Of a DNA stretch of 40,824 nt, positions 8,701-17,360 are shown piece by piece. Origin of the DNA: an uncultured Pelagibacteraceae bacterium (GTDB lineage Bacteria; Pseudomonadota; Alphaproteobacteria; Pelagibacterales; Pelagibacteraceae); NCBI GenBank assembly GCA_902524115.1, contig CABZCA010000009.1, positions 1 through 40,824 of the forward strand. The letters run 5' to 3'. Each line of letters begins with the position of its first letter. Position 1 is the first letter of the stretch. Position numbers and translations under genes: made by a program. A model generated the notes under the pieces. The model was not told where the DNA came from. It did no database searches and worked only from the letters and a program-made list of their open reading frames with translations.

Positions 8701-9809
8701 CCCTTCATTGGCATTACAACATACATGCTATCATAATCAGCTGGGTCTCTAATTAAGGCTGGTGAACCTGTATCTTTTAAATAAATCTCAATGTTATCTC
8801 CATCAAGCTGGGAAGCAACATCAATTAAATACCTAGAATTAAAACTTATATCTAGCTCGTGATCAAACTTAACACTTAAACTTTCTTTGCCATCACCACT
8901 ATTTGTGTTGTTTACTGAAAGATTAAGATTATCTTTTGAAAGATTAAATTTTACACCGTCTTTTTTATCTAATGAAACTGATGCAACCCTATCTACTGAA
9001 TTCAAAAATGATTTTAGATCAACTTCTAATTTTTTTTTGTTTTCTTTAGGTATTACCTGCGCATAATTTGGAAATTTTCCATCAATAAGTTTAGATATCA
9101 ATATACTATTGTTGATTTCAAATTTAATTTTTGATTTAATGTTTGATATTTTTACCTCACCTTCATAGTCCTCTAATAATGAACAAAGCTGAAAAATAGT
9201 CTTCTTAGGTAATATTATCTGATCAAATTGTACTTTATTTTGGAGTCTTATCTTTGATATAGACATTCTATGACTATCAGTGGCTGCAGCTGTTAAAAAA
9301 ATTTTATCTTCAACTTCTGTCTGATGTAAAAAAATTCCACTTAAATAATGTCTTGTTTCGTCGTTAGATACTGAAAATTTACACTTATTTAATAGTTTTA
9401 GTAGCTCTTTTGATTTAATCAAAAATTCATTTTCATAAAAATTTTCATCTGTTAACGGAAATTCAGAAGCATTAATGCAATTTAAGTTGAAAACAGATTT
9501 ATCAGACTCTAAATGCAATTTATTTTCACTAGGATTAGAAAAGTTAATTTTACTTCCAGATGAAAACTTTCTAACGATATCATACATTATTGATGATGAT
9601 GAAGTAGTTTTACCTTCTTCTATTATTTCGACATTTGGAATTTGATGAATAAAAATTAAATCAAGATCAGTAGCTGTAATTGTTAGTTTTCCATTACTTA
9701 CATCCAATAATACATTTGAAAGTATCGGTAAAGTGCTTCTTTTTTCAATTACGCCCTGACAATAATTTAAAGATTTTTGAAGGTCTTGTTGATTTAAACT
9801 AAACTTCAT
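8697..9809 (-). CDS. dnaN: DNA polymerase III beta subunit (sliding clamp)
   Basis: A 370-residue sliding clamp with three repeated clamp domains. The N-terminus MKFSLNQQDLQKSL and the C-terminus YVVMPM(KG) are diagnostic. It tethers the replicase to DNA and recruits other proteins through its C-terminal pocket. The start overlaps the 3' end of dnaA by 11 bases, so the two are co-translated. The recF and gyrB genes that often follow dnaN are not here; a convergent plsC takes their place. Confidence 0.97.
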   Translation of the reverse strand: MKFSLNQQDLQKSLNYCQGVIEKRSTLPILSNVLLDVSNGKLTITATDLDLIFIHQIPNVEIIEEGKTTSSSSIMYDIVRKFSSGSKINFSNPSENKLHLESDKSVFNLNCINASEFPLTDENFYENEFLIKSKELLKLLNKCKFSVSNDETRHYLSGIFLHQTEVEDKIFLTAAATDSHRMSISKIRLQNKVQFDQIILPKKTIFQLCSLLEDYEGEVKISNIKSKIKFEINNSILISKLIDGKFPNYAQVIPKENKKKLEVDLKSFLNSVDRVASVSLDKKDGVKFNLSKDNLNLSVNNTNSGDGKESLSVKFDHELDISFNSRYLIDVASQLDGDNIEIYLKDTGSPALIRDPADYDSMYVVMPMKG

Positions 9810-11214
9810 TTTCTTTATTATACAAAATCTTATTTTTTAAACTATCAATATTAACATTTAGTTCACTATCCTCTTTTCTCAATCTCTCTATAGTTTTAAC
9901 TGAGTGGATTACAGTTGTGTGATCTCTATTAGAGAAAGATCTACCTATCTCTGGTAATGATTTAGATGTTAGCATTTTTGCAAGATAAATTGCAGTCTGC
10001 CTTGGTCTTACAAGATATCTTGATCTTCTTGGTGAAAGCATTTCATTTTTACTAATTTTATAAAACTTACAGACTATTGTCTGTATTGTATCAATATCCA
10101 CCTTATTTTCTGTAAGATTTAGCAAATCTTTTAAAACTATTTTAACCTCCGATAAGTTTGGAACTTTATTATAAATCCTTGTGAATGAAACTATTCTATT
10201 TAGTGCTCCAACTAATTCTCTAATACTAGTTTTAATTTCTGTACTTAAAAATTTTTGAATTTCCTCAGAAATAACCACTTGATTTGAATAAGATAATTTT
10301 AATTCATCAGTTTTAGATTTAATAATTTTATATCTAAGTTCATAATCAGGGTTTTGAATATCCACAACTAAACCACCTGAAAATCTAGATTTTATTCTTT
10401 CTTGAATCCTGGTTAGTTTGTTCGGTGGTCTATCTGCTGAAATTATTATTTGTGAATTTTTATCTAATAATGCGTTGAAGGTATGAAAAAATTCTTCTTG
10501 CATAGCTTCTTTACCATTCATGAACTGAATATCATCAATTAATAAAATATCAGTATTTCTAAAGTACTCTTTAAACTTTACCATTTCATTTGATTTTATA
10601 GATTTTACAAATTGGTACATAAATCTTTCTGCTGATATAAACATAACTCTATTTTTTTCTTTCAATTCTAGACCAATGGCGTTTAATAAGTGTGTTTTGC
10701 CCATTCCCACACCACCATATAAATATAAAGGATTATAATGAGCTATATCTTTGGAAACTTTTTTTGATGCTTCAAATGCTAATTTGTTACTACCTCCAGT
10801 TATGAAATTTTCAAAGTTTTTATTTGGATCTATTCTATTATATTGAAGATAAGAGTCTTTTATAAACGACACATTGTCATTATTAGTTTCAAAAGATTTT
10901 TGAGACGTAGTATTTATCACACTAATTTCAGTTTCTTTATTGTTTTTTATTGTGAATTCAATCCTAACTAAGTCTTTTTTGTATTCTCTAATTGTCTGCA
11001 ATATTTGATCCAAATATCTTGATACGATCCAATCTCTTATAAATCTGGTTGATACTGAAAATAATATATAATTGTGGAATTCTTCAACTAATTCAATTTT
11101 TTTTATCCAACTCTCAAAAATATCTTTTCCAAGTTTTTCTCTTAATTCTTTTTTAATACTCTGCCAATCAATTTTCTTTTCGAGTGATTTACTGTTTTGT
11201 AAATTGTTTTTCAT
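9799..11214 (-). CDS. dnaA: Chromosomal replication initiator DnaA
   Basis: A 471-residue AAA+ initiator. The N-terminal DnaB-interaction domain spans about residues 15-95 and a variable linker about 96-125. Walker A is G167-GVGMGKT and Walker B LLIDDIQF (D227, D228). The DNA-binding domain contains the signature NRDHTTVIHS near residue 433. No convincing Shine-Dalgarno precedes the ATG. The upstream spacer to rpsT is the longest gap in the window but has no clear DnaA-box cluster. Confidence 0.98.
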   Translation of the reverse strand: MKNNLQNSKSLEKKIDWQSIKKELREKLGKDIFESWIKKIELVEEFHNYILFSVSTRFIRDWIVSRYLDQILQTIREYKKDLVRIEFTIKNNKETEISVINTTSQKSFETNNDNVSFIKDSYLQYNRIDPNKNFENFITGGSNKLAFEASKKVSKDIAHYNPLYLYGGVGMGKTHLLNAIGLELKEKNRVMFISAERFMYQFVKSIKSNEMVKFKEYFRNTDILLIDDIQFMNGKEAMQEEFFHTFNALLDKNSQIIISADRPPNKLTRIQERIKSRFSGGLVVDIQNPDYELRYKIIKSKTDELKLSYSNQVVISEEIQKFLSTEIKTSIRELVGALNRIVSFTRIYNKVPNLSEVKIVLKDLLNLTENKVDIDTIQTIVCKFYKISKNEMLSPRRSRYLVRPRQTAIYLAKMLTSKSLPEIGRSFSNRDHTTVIHSVKTIERLRKEDSELNVNIDSLKNKILYNKENEV

Positions 11215-11352
11215 GAGGAAATTCCACTTAAGACTTATAAAAATTTATTGCAATAAGTTTATTTGTAAAAATAAAAATAAATAAAATTTATGATTGAATA
11301 AATTACAGATTGAATTTTTTTTAAAATTAATATTGCAACCTAGTGGGGTAAG

Positions 11353-11409
11353 AGATTAAATATTAAAAATTTTACTAAATCTATATCTAGTAATTTTTTA
11401 AATTAATCT
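11353..11409. other. Imperfect AT-rich inverted repeat in the rpsT-dnaA spacer
   Basis: In the 269-base gap between dnaA and rpsT, AGATTAA at 11353-11359 and ACTA at 11374-11377 pair with TAGT near 11388 and TTAATCT at 11403-11409. A/T runs lie between, with an apical loop of about 10 bases. On the minus strand this could be a hairpin in the rpsT 3' region or dnaA leader. High AT content makes chance symmetry likely. The rest of the gap shows nothing I can name apart from a short GC-richer stretch at 11336-11354. Confidence 0.35.
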
Positions 11410-11483
11410 TTTAGATGTAGTTATTAATAAGATAATTGTGCGTTTTAGTTGTACACGAAAAAATCTTTACTTATTGGAGGTTG

Positions 11484-11744
11484 TTATAAAGAATTAATTT
11501 TTTTTGTGATTCTCGATACATTCCTTGAGGCATTTTGCCTTTTAATGATTCCTGTTTTTGCAATTGACATTAATTCTGAATTTAACCTCGGTAGAAATGC
11601 TAAAGCTTCTTTTTTATCCTTTTTTTCAATTATAGAATTCATTGTTTTCAATGCAGTTCTATAACGACTCTTTCTAGACCTGTTAACAGCTGTCTGCCTT
11701 TTAATTTTTCTAGTACGTTTAATTGCTGATTTTGTATTCGCCAT
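11484..11744 (-). CDS. rpsT: 30S ribosomal protein S20
   Basis: An 86-residue, very basic ribosomal protein starting MANTKSAIKRTRKIKRQTAV, diagnostic for S20, which binds 16S rRNA in the small subunit body. The length is normal. It has a near-consensus promoter whose predicted transcription start lies only a few bases from the ATG, so the mRNA may be leaderless. The order mutM-rpsT-dnaA is found in other Alphaproteobacteria. Confidence 0.97.
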   Translation of the reverse strand: MANTKSAIKRTRKIKRQTAVNRSRKSRYRTALKTMNSIIEKKDKKEALAFLPRLNSELMSIAKTGIIKRQNASRNVSRITKKINSL

Positions 11745-11753
11745 AAGCGTGAG

Positions 11754-11782
11754 TGTATATCTTCAGATAATGATTGGGTCAA
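11754..11782 (-). promoter_or_regulatory. Sigma-70 type promoter of rpsT
   Basis: The minus strand carries a -35 box TTGACC (11777-11782), a 17-base spacer and a -10 box TATACA (11754-11759). The predicted start of transcription is near 11747, about 3 to 5 bases from the rpsT ATG at 11744. Spacing is ideal and both boxes differ by one base from consensus. Confidence 0.75.
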
Positions 11783-11794
11783 TACAATAATTGT

Positions 11795-12661
11795 TTATTT
11801 TTGACATAAATTACAAAAAAAACTAGACCTATTTGAAATAAACTTTTTATATATTGTTCCCTTGCAACTATATTTTAAACATTTTTTATTTTCTCTTTGA
11901 TAAACATTAAAATTTTTTTGAAAAGAACCTTGGTCTCCACTTGTATTAATAAAATCTCTGATACTTGATCCACCTTCCTCAATTGCATTTCTTAAAACCA
12001 CTTTTGAAAAATGAGAGATTTTTTGACACTCACTTAAACTAAGTGAACTTACCTCCCTAGATGGTAAAATCTTACATAAAAACAATATTTCACTTGCATA
12101 AATGTTACCAATTCCTGAAACAAAATTTTGATCAATTAAATAATTCTTAATGTTTTTTTTTTTATTTTTAAAATAATTAAAAATATAGTTTTTATCAAAT
12201 AACGGATCAAAAGGTTCTGGTCCATATTTTTTAAAGTTATTATTTATCTGTTCCTCATTTTTAAAATAAGAAAAATAGCCAAATCTTCTTGGATCATTAT
12301 AGATTAATTTAAAGTCATCAATTTTGATTTCTACATGATTGTGCTTTTTAGGTAACAATGGAGAATGATAAAAACTGGTGTTTGTTATGGAATTTTTTTT
12401 TCTAGATTTATTAATTAAATGAATAGTTCCTGACATTCCAAGATGTATCATTAAATTAGAACTATCCTCAAATTTGAGTATTAAATGTTTTGAAAACCTA
12501 TCTACTTTAATAATTTTTTTTTTTACTATATTTTTTTCAAAGTTTTTTGGGATCTTAAACCTTAGATTTCTATTTTTTATTAATATGTTTCTAATAATCT
12601 TTCCTGTAATACTCTTATTCAAAGATTGTTTAACAATTTCTACTTCTGGTAATTCAGGCAT
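11795..12661 (-). CDS. mutM: Formamidopyrimidine-DNA glycosylase
   Basis: A 288-residue DNA repair enzyme (Fpg) that removes 8-oxoguanine and ring-opened purines. The N-terminus MPELPEVEIV supplies the catalytic P2 and E3. The H2TH region contains QNFVSGIGNIYASEILF. The C-terminal zinc finger spans about residues 262-287, with C-x4-C then CNLC; the wider first pair is also seen in rhizobial relatives. It is divergent from ubiE across 33 bases. Confidence 0.96.
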   Translation of the reverse strand: MPELPEVEIVKQSLNKSITGKIIRNILIKNRNLRFKIPKNFEKNIVKKKIIKVDRFSKHLILKFEDSSNLMIHLGMSGTIHLINKSRKKNSITNTSFYHSPLLPKKHNHVEIKIDDFKLIYNDPRRFGYFSYFKNEEQINNNFKKYGPEPFDPLFDKNYIFNYFKNKKKNIKNYLIDQNFVSGIGNIYASEILFLCKILPSREVSSLSLSECQKISHFSKVVLRNAIEEGGSSIRDFINTSGDQGSFQKNFNVYQRENKKCLKYSCKGTIYKKFISNRSSFFCNLCQK

Positions 12662-12690
12662 TTCATACTATATTAGTGTTTTAATATAAT
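12662..12690 (+). promoter_or_regulatory. Possible ubiE promoter
   Basis: A perfect -10 box TATAAT at 12685-12690 sits 17 bases after a weak -35 TTCATA (12662-12667). The ATG follows 4 bases later at 12695, so transcription would begin at or very near the start codon. The mutM-ubiE gap is only 33 bases. Low confidence, because AT-rich DNA often produces TATAAT by chance. Confidence 0.4.
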
Positions 12691-12694
12691 TTAT

Positions 12695-13399
12695 ATGCAA
12701 CAAAATCTTCAAAATAAAGCAGGACTCGTCGAGGGAGTATTTAATAAAGTCTACGATAAATATGATTTGATGAACGATTTTATGTCATTTGGAATTCATA
12801 GACTTTGGAAAAAAAACCTTATGAATTGGATGAGACCAACCAAAGACAAAAAGTATTTAGATGTCGCTTGTGGAACTGGTGATTTAGGGAAATTATTTTT
12901 AGATTATACAGATAAAAATGGGGAAATTACCTCTTCAGATTCTAACGACAAAATGATTGAAAAAGGTAAAAAAAGACTAAGGAAGTATAAAAATATAAAA
13001 TGGGTTGTTGCAGAAGCAGAAAAGTTGCCATTCAAAGATGACTCTTATGATTTTTATACAATAAGTTTTGGTTTACGAAATACAAAAAGTTTAGATAAAT
13101 CTTTATCAGAAGCCTACAGAGTTCTTAAACCAGGTGGAAGATATATGTGTTTAGAATTTTCAAAGATTCAAAATTCAAATTTAGATTTTTTATACAAAAA
13201 TTATTCGAAAATAATTCCTCACATAGGAAAAGCAGTTGTCGGCGACAAAGACCCTTATGAATATTTAACCAAAAGTATAGAAGAATTTGTTAATCAGGAA
13301 GAATTGATAGATTTAATGAAAGGAAATAATTTTAAAAATTGTTCATATAGAAATTTATCTGGTGGAATAGTCGCTATTCATTCTGGTTGGAAAATATAA
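12695..13399 (+). CDS. ubiE: Ubiquinone biosynthesis C-methyltransferase UbiE
   Basis: A 234-residue SAM-dependent methyltransferase that C-methylates the benzoquinol ring in ubiquinone synthesis. The N-terminal VFNKVYDKYDLMNDFMSFG signature and the SAM motif LDVACGTGDL (about residues 57-66) are clear. LKPGGRYMCLEFSK and the C-terminal NLSGGIVAIHSGWKI also match. The stop overlaps the ubiB ATG as TAATG. It heads the six-gene plus-strand run to 17794. Confidence 0.96.
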   Translation: MQQNLQNKAGLVEGVFNKVYDKYDLMNDFMSFGIHRLWKKNLMNWMRPTKDKKYLDVACGTGDLGKLFLDYTDKNGEITSSDSNDKMIEKGKKRLRKYKNIKWVVAEAEKLPFKDDSYDFYTISFGLRNTKSLDKSLSEAYRVLKPGGRYMCLEFSKIQNSNLDFLYKNYSKIIPHIGKAVVGDKDPYEYLTKSIEEFVNQEELIDLMKGNNFKNCSYRNLSGGIVAIHSGWKI

Positions 13400-14967
13400 T
13401 GTTCAAAAGATTAATTACATTATTTAAACTTGGCAGAAAACTCGCAAAATCAGATGTTTTATCTATTGTGTCAAAATTTAATAAACCACCTTTACTCATA
13501 AATGTAATATTTAAATTACTTTCTTTTTCTTTTGCTAAAAAAGATCTGTCATTTGATAATTTAAGTGAAGGCGAAAAATTATCTAATTCATTAGCATCTA
13601 TGGGTACAACTTTTATTAAACTTGGCCAGTTTTTAGCAACAAGGCCTGACATAATAGGAGATAAATTGTCAAAGGAGTTAGAAAATTTACAAGATAAACT
13701 TCCACCTTTTTCACAATCAAAAGCGAATGAAATGATTAAAAAAGATTTAGGTGATGAACTATATAATTCAATAATTAATATAAGTGAACCAGTTGCAGCT
13801 GCCTCAATTGCTCAAGTGCACAAAGCTCAAATTAACGATAATGGAGTAATTAAAAACGTAGCAATAAAAATATTAAGACCAGATATAAAAAAAATTTTTA
13901 ATGAAGAAGTAGATGCTTTGATGCTTTTTGCTTATATCATTGAGTCGTTAATCAAAAAAACTAAACGATTAAAGCTAGTTGAAGTGGTATTTTTATTGAA
14001 AGAAATTACAAGTCTTGAGATGGATTTAAGATTTGAAGCGGCTGCAGCTAACGAGTATGCAGAAAATACCAAAAATGACGTGGGTTTTGAAGTTCCTAAA
14101 ATCTATTGGGATTATACAAGTGAAAATATAATGACACTTGATTGGATTGAAGGTGTGTCAATTAGAGAGACAGAAGAGCTAGAGAAAAGATCAATTGATA
14201 CAAAAAAAATTGCCACTGACATAATTCAACATTTCTTAAGACATGCTGTAAGAGATGGTTTTTTTCACGCAGATATGCATCAAGGAAATATTTTTGTGAA
14301 TGAAAGTGGTCAAATTGTTCCTATAGATTTTGGTATCATGGGAAGGCTAGATAATGTCAGTAAAAGATTTTTAGCCGAAATTTTATTTGGTTTTATTCAA
14401 AGAGATTATAAAAAAGTTGCAGAGGTACATCTTGCAGCAGGACTAGTCCCTAATAATGTACCTGTCAATGATCTTGCTCAAGCATTAAGATCAATTGGTG
14501 AACCGATTTTTGGTCACTCTATAAAAAATATTTCAGGAGGTAAGCTTTTAAAACAACTATTTGACGTTACCGAAAAATTTAACATGCAAACGCAACCTCA
14601 ATTACTTATGTTACAAAAAACAATGGTAGTAGTTGAAGGAGTTGCAAGAAGATTAAACCCTGAAACAAACATATGGGAAACATCCAAACCTGTTCTAGAA
14701 AAATGGCTAAAAGAAACAAAAGATCCTATAAATTCAATTAATGAAACATTAAAAGACTCTGTGGAAGTATTAAAACGTCTTCCAAATTTACCTGAAGTAA
14801 TGGATAAAGCAAACCAAGCCCTTAATTACCTTGCAAGTGGTCAAATACCCCAAAATTCGAATTCTTATAATGAATTAAATACTAAAAAAGAAGAAATGAA
14901 GTCATTTAGAAACCAGTCTATTATTGGCTTATTATCTCTTGTAATTTTAACCCTATTGGTATTTTAA
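13399..14967 (+). CDS. ubiB: UbiB, ABC1/ADCK-family atypical kinase
   Basis: A 522-residue membrane-associated atypical kinase/ATPase needed for ubiquinone synthesis. The family KxGQ motif is in FIKLGQFLATRPD. The Ala-rich loop reads PVAAASIAQVH. HADMHQGNIFV and PIDFGIMGRL carry the catalytic and metal-binding Asp. A C-terminal hydrophobic stretch (about 505-522) is a likely membrane anchor. I chose the ATG at 13399, which overlaps the ubiE stop by one base, over a frame that starts 12 bases earlier. Confidence 0.95.
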   Translation: MFKRLITLFKLGRKLAKSDVLSIVSKFNKPPLLINVIFKLLSFSFAKKDLSFDNLSEGEKLSNSLASMGTTFIKLGQFLATRPDIIGDKLSKELENLQDKLPPFSQSKANEMIKKDLGDELYNSIINISEPVAAASIAQVHKAQINDNGVIKNVAIKILRPDIKKIFNEEVDALMLFAYIIESLIKKTKRLKLVEVVFLLKEITSLEMDLRFEAAAANEYAENTKNDVGFEVPKIYWDYTSENIMTLDWIEGVSIRETEELEKRSIDTKKIATDIIQHFLRHAVRDGFFHADMHQGNIFVNESGQIVPIDFGIMGRLDNVSKRFLAEILFGFIQRDYKKVAEVHLAAGLVPNNVPVNDLAQALRSIGEPIFGHSIKNISGGKLLKQLFDVTEKFNMQTQPQLLMLQKTMVVVEGVARRLNPETNIWETSKPVLEKWLKETKDPINSINETLKDSVEVLKRLPNLPEVMDKANQALNYLASGQIPQNSNSYNELNTKKEEMKSFRNQSIIGLLSLVILTLLVF

Positions 14968-14975
14968 TTCTTTTC

Positions 14976-16166
14976 ATGAAAAATAAAAAAATACTTCTAA
15001 TCATATGTGGTGGAATATCTGCTTACAAAAGCTTAGAAGTGATAAGAGGTTTAAAGAAAAGAGATGTAAGTATTAAAACAATACTTACAAAGAGTGGTAA
15101 AAACTTTGTAACACCTCTATCTATTTCATCACTTTCGCAAGAAAAAGTATACGAAGATATATTCAGTGTAGAAAATGAGGCTGAAATGGATCATATTTCA
15201 CTTTCTAGATGGGCAGATTTAATTTTAATTGTGCCTGCAACAGCAAATACAATCTCAAAATTAAGTTATGGTTTAACTGACGACCTAGCTAGCACTGTCG
15301 TTTTAGCATCTGATAAACAAGTGTTTTTGGTCCCAGCTATGAATGTCAGAATGTGGGAACACAAATCAACTAAAGATAATTTATCAAAATTAAAAAGTTA
15401 TGGTTATAGGATAATTGGTCCAGAAATTGGGGATATGGCTTGTGGAGAGTATGGAAAAGGCAAAATGTTAGAACCTTCATATATATTAAAGACTATAGAA
15501 AATTATTTTAAGAATATTGAAAAAAATAAAAAATATAAGGCATTAGTTACAGCTGGACCTACTAAAGAGTTTATAGATCCAGTCAGATTTATAACTAATA
15601 AATCAAGTGGAAAACAAGGTTATGAAATAGCCAAATCATTAAGAGATAATGGTTTTGAAACAACACTTATTTCTGGAGAAACAAATTTAGACCCAGTTGA
15701 GGGTGTTAAATTTATTTCAGTAAAAACTGCAGAAGAAATGTTTGGGGAAACTCTCAGCAATCTACCAACTGATGTTGCTATTTTTAACGCAGCAGTAGCT
15801 GATTTTAAAGTTAAAGAGATTAAAAGTGAAAAAATTAAAAAAAGTGAACATTTGGATCTTAAGTTAGAAAAAAATATTGACATTTTATCAAACATATCAA
15901 ATCATAATTCTCTAAGACCAAAAATTACAATTGGATTTGCAGCAGAATCGCAAAATCTTGAGATAAATTCAAAGAGAAAATTAGACCAAAAAAATTGTGA
16001 TTGGATTATTGCAAATGATATTTCTGATAAAACAATAGGTTTTGACTCAGATGATAATGAAGTTTCTATATTTTATAAAAATAAAAAAAGTGAAAAGTTA
16101 TTGAAGAAAAATAAATCTTTAATAGCATCTGAGATAGTAGATAGAGTTATCTCTGAGCTTAATTAA
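14976..16166 (+). CDS. coaBC: Bifunctional phosphopantothenoylcysteine decarboxylase/synthetase
   Basis: A 396-residue fusion that joins cysteine to phosphopantothenate and decarboxylates the product in CoA synthesis. The N-terminal CoaC flavoprotein half has H73 in DHISLSRWADL, an AMNVRMW motif near 121-127 and C156 in ACGEYGKGKM. The C-terminal CoaB half has TAGPTKEFIDPVRFI, FNAAVADF and CDWIIANDIS. The length is normal. It sits 8 bases after ubiB and 3 bases before dut, as in other Alphaproteobacteria. Confidence 0.96.
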   Translation: MKNKKILLIICGGISAYKSLEVIRGLKKRDVSIKTILTKSGKNFVTPLSISSLSQEKVYEDIFSVENEAEMDHISLSRWADLILIVPATANTISKLSYGLTDDLASTVVLASDKQVFLVPAMNVRMWEHKSTKDNLSKLKSYGYRIIGPEIGDMACGEYGKGKMLEPSYILKTIENYFKNIEKNKKYKALVTAGPTKEFIDPVRFITNKSSGKQGYEIAKSLRDNGFETTLISGETNLDPVEGVKFISVKTAEEMFGETLSNLPTDVAIFNAAVADFKVKEIKSEKIKKSEHLDLKLEKNIDILSNISNHNSLRPKITIGFAAESQNLEINSKRKLDQKNCDWIIANDISDKTIGFDSDDNEVSIFYKNKKSEKLLKKNKSLIASEIVDRVISELN

Positions 16167-16169
16167 GTA

Positions 16170-16607
16170 ATGGTGAAGGTTTTATTTAAGAGACTTAACC
16201 AAAAAGCAAAACTTCCAAGTTATAAAACTAATGGATCTTCGGGTATGGATCTGATGGCATGTATAGATGAACCTATAACAATCAAACCAAATGAGTCGAT
16301 GTTGATACCAACAGGTATTGCAATTGCAATTCCTGAAGATACAGAGGTTCAAATTAGACCAAGATCTGGCCTTGCCGTAAAATCGAGTATTAGCGTACTT
16401 AATACACCAGGTACAATTGATAGTGATTATAGAGGAGAGCTAAAAATTATTTTATTTAACCATGGTAAAGACGAATTTACTGTCAATGATGAAGATAGAG
16501 TTGCTCAAATGGTTTTAATGCCTATTTTAAAAGTAGAAATTGAAGAAACAAATGAATTACCAGAGACAATCAGAGGGTCTGGAGGATTTGGATCTACTGG
16601 TAAATAG
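16170..16607 (+). CDS. dut: Deoxyuridine 5'-triphosphate nucleotidohydrolase
   Basis: A 145-residue trimeric dUTPase that hydrolyses dUTP to dUMP, keeping uracil out of DNA. The five family motifs appear in order: GMDLMA, PRSGLAVK, NTPGTIDSDYRGE, RVAQMVLMP and the C-terminal GSGGFGSTG arm. The length is normal. It is 3 bases from both neighbours in the operon. Confidence 0.97.
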   Translation: MVKVLFKRLNQKAKLPSYKTNGSSGMDLMACIDEPITIKPNESMLIPTGIAIAIPEDTEVQIRPRSGLAVKSSISVLNTPGTIDSDYRGELKIILFNHGKDEFTVNDEDRVAQMVLMPILKVEIEETNELPETIRGSGGFGSTGK

Positions 16608-16610
16608 TAA

Positions 16611-17360
16611 ATGTTTAGTAACAAGGACCTAGAGCGATATTCAAGACAGATTATTTTAAAAAAAGTTGGAGTTTTAGGTCAAAAGAAATTTCAAAATGCT
16701 AAAGTTTTGGTTGTTGGGTGTGGTGGCTTAGGGACACCTGTTATTGATTTACTTTGTCGCGCAGGTATTGGTGAAATTGGTATGATAGACCATGATAAAG
16801 TGAGTATATCAAATTTACATCGACAAGTTATGTTCACTTCTGATGATGTTGGAAAATATAAAGTTAATATTTTAAAAAAAAAAATTAATAAAATTAATAA
16901 AAAGGTAAAAGTAGAAACATATAGAGTTAAAGCAGAAAATAAAAATTTAGGAAAAATTCTTAAACAGTATGATGTTATTGTTGATGGTACAGATAATTTT
17001 AAAGCAAAATTTCTTTTAAATAAATTTTCGTTAAAATATAAAAAAAAACTTATTATTGGAGCTATAAGTAAATTTGAAGGACATATTTTTACATTTGATT
17101 TTAGTTTAAAGAAAAGTCCCTGTTTGAAATGTTTCTACCAAGGAGAACCAGAGGAAAGAGTTTTGGATTGTGAAACAGATGGTATATTGGGATCAACTGC
17201 AGTTATTACAGGCAGCCTACAAGCTAATGAAGTTTTGAAGACAATTTTAAATGTTGGTAAAAATTTAAATTCTCATATTTTAATATTAGATTTATTAAAT
17301 CTTAAATTCAGGAAAGTATTATTTAGAAAAAGAAAAGGATGTATATGCGAAAATATTTAA
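16611..17360 (+). CDS. ThiF/MoeB/HesA-family adenylyltransferase
   Basis: A 249-residue E1-like enzyme that adenylates the C-terminus of a sulfur-carrier protein (ThiS, MoaD or similar). The nucleotide loop is G36-CGGLGT, and D60, N68 and R71 lie in MIDHDKVSISNLHRQ. The first zinc pair is CLKC near residue 176. The second, near the C-terminus, reads C-I-C (KGCICENI) instead of the usual CxxC, so zinc binding may be altered. Whether it serves thiamin or molybdopterin synthesis cannot be told, because no carrier-protein gene is adjacent. The 3' end overlaps the SH3 gene by 16 bases. Confidence 0.88.
   Translation: MFSNKDLERYSRQIILKKVGVLGQKKFQNAKVLVVGCGGLGTPVIDLLCRAGIGEIGMIDHDKVSISNLHRQVMFTSDDVGKYKVNILKKKINKINKKVKVETYRVKAENKNLGKILKQYDVIVDGTDNFKAKFLLNKFSLKYKKKLIIGAISKFEGHIFTFDFSLKKSPCLKCFYQGEPEERVLDCETDGILGSTAVITGSLQANEVLKTILNVGKNLNSHILILDLLNLKFRKVLFRKRKGCICENI

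Noticed and set aside
11215..11483. Chromosomal origin (oriC) beside dnaA
   Set aside because: No TTWTNCACA box is present; the best near match, TTGTACACG near 11448, has two mismatches. The spacer is short and rpsT lies between dnaA and other candidates. Gene neighbourhood alone does not prove an origin in Alphaproteobacteria.
11449..11664. Plus-strand frame with a TTGGAGG-like site near 11475
   Set aside because: It lies antisense to rpsT, whose protein is unmistakable; the frame begins with a rare TTG and the product resembles reverse-read rpsT.
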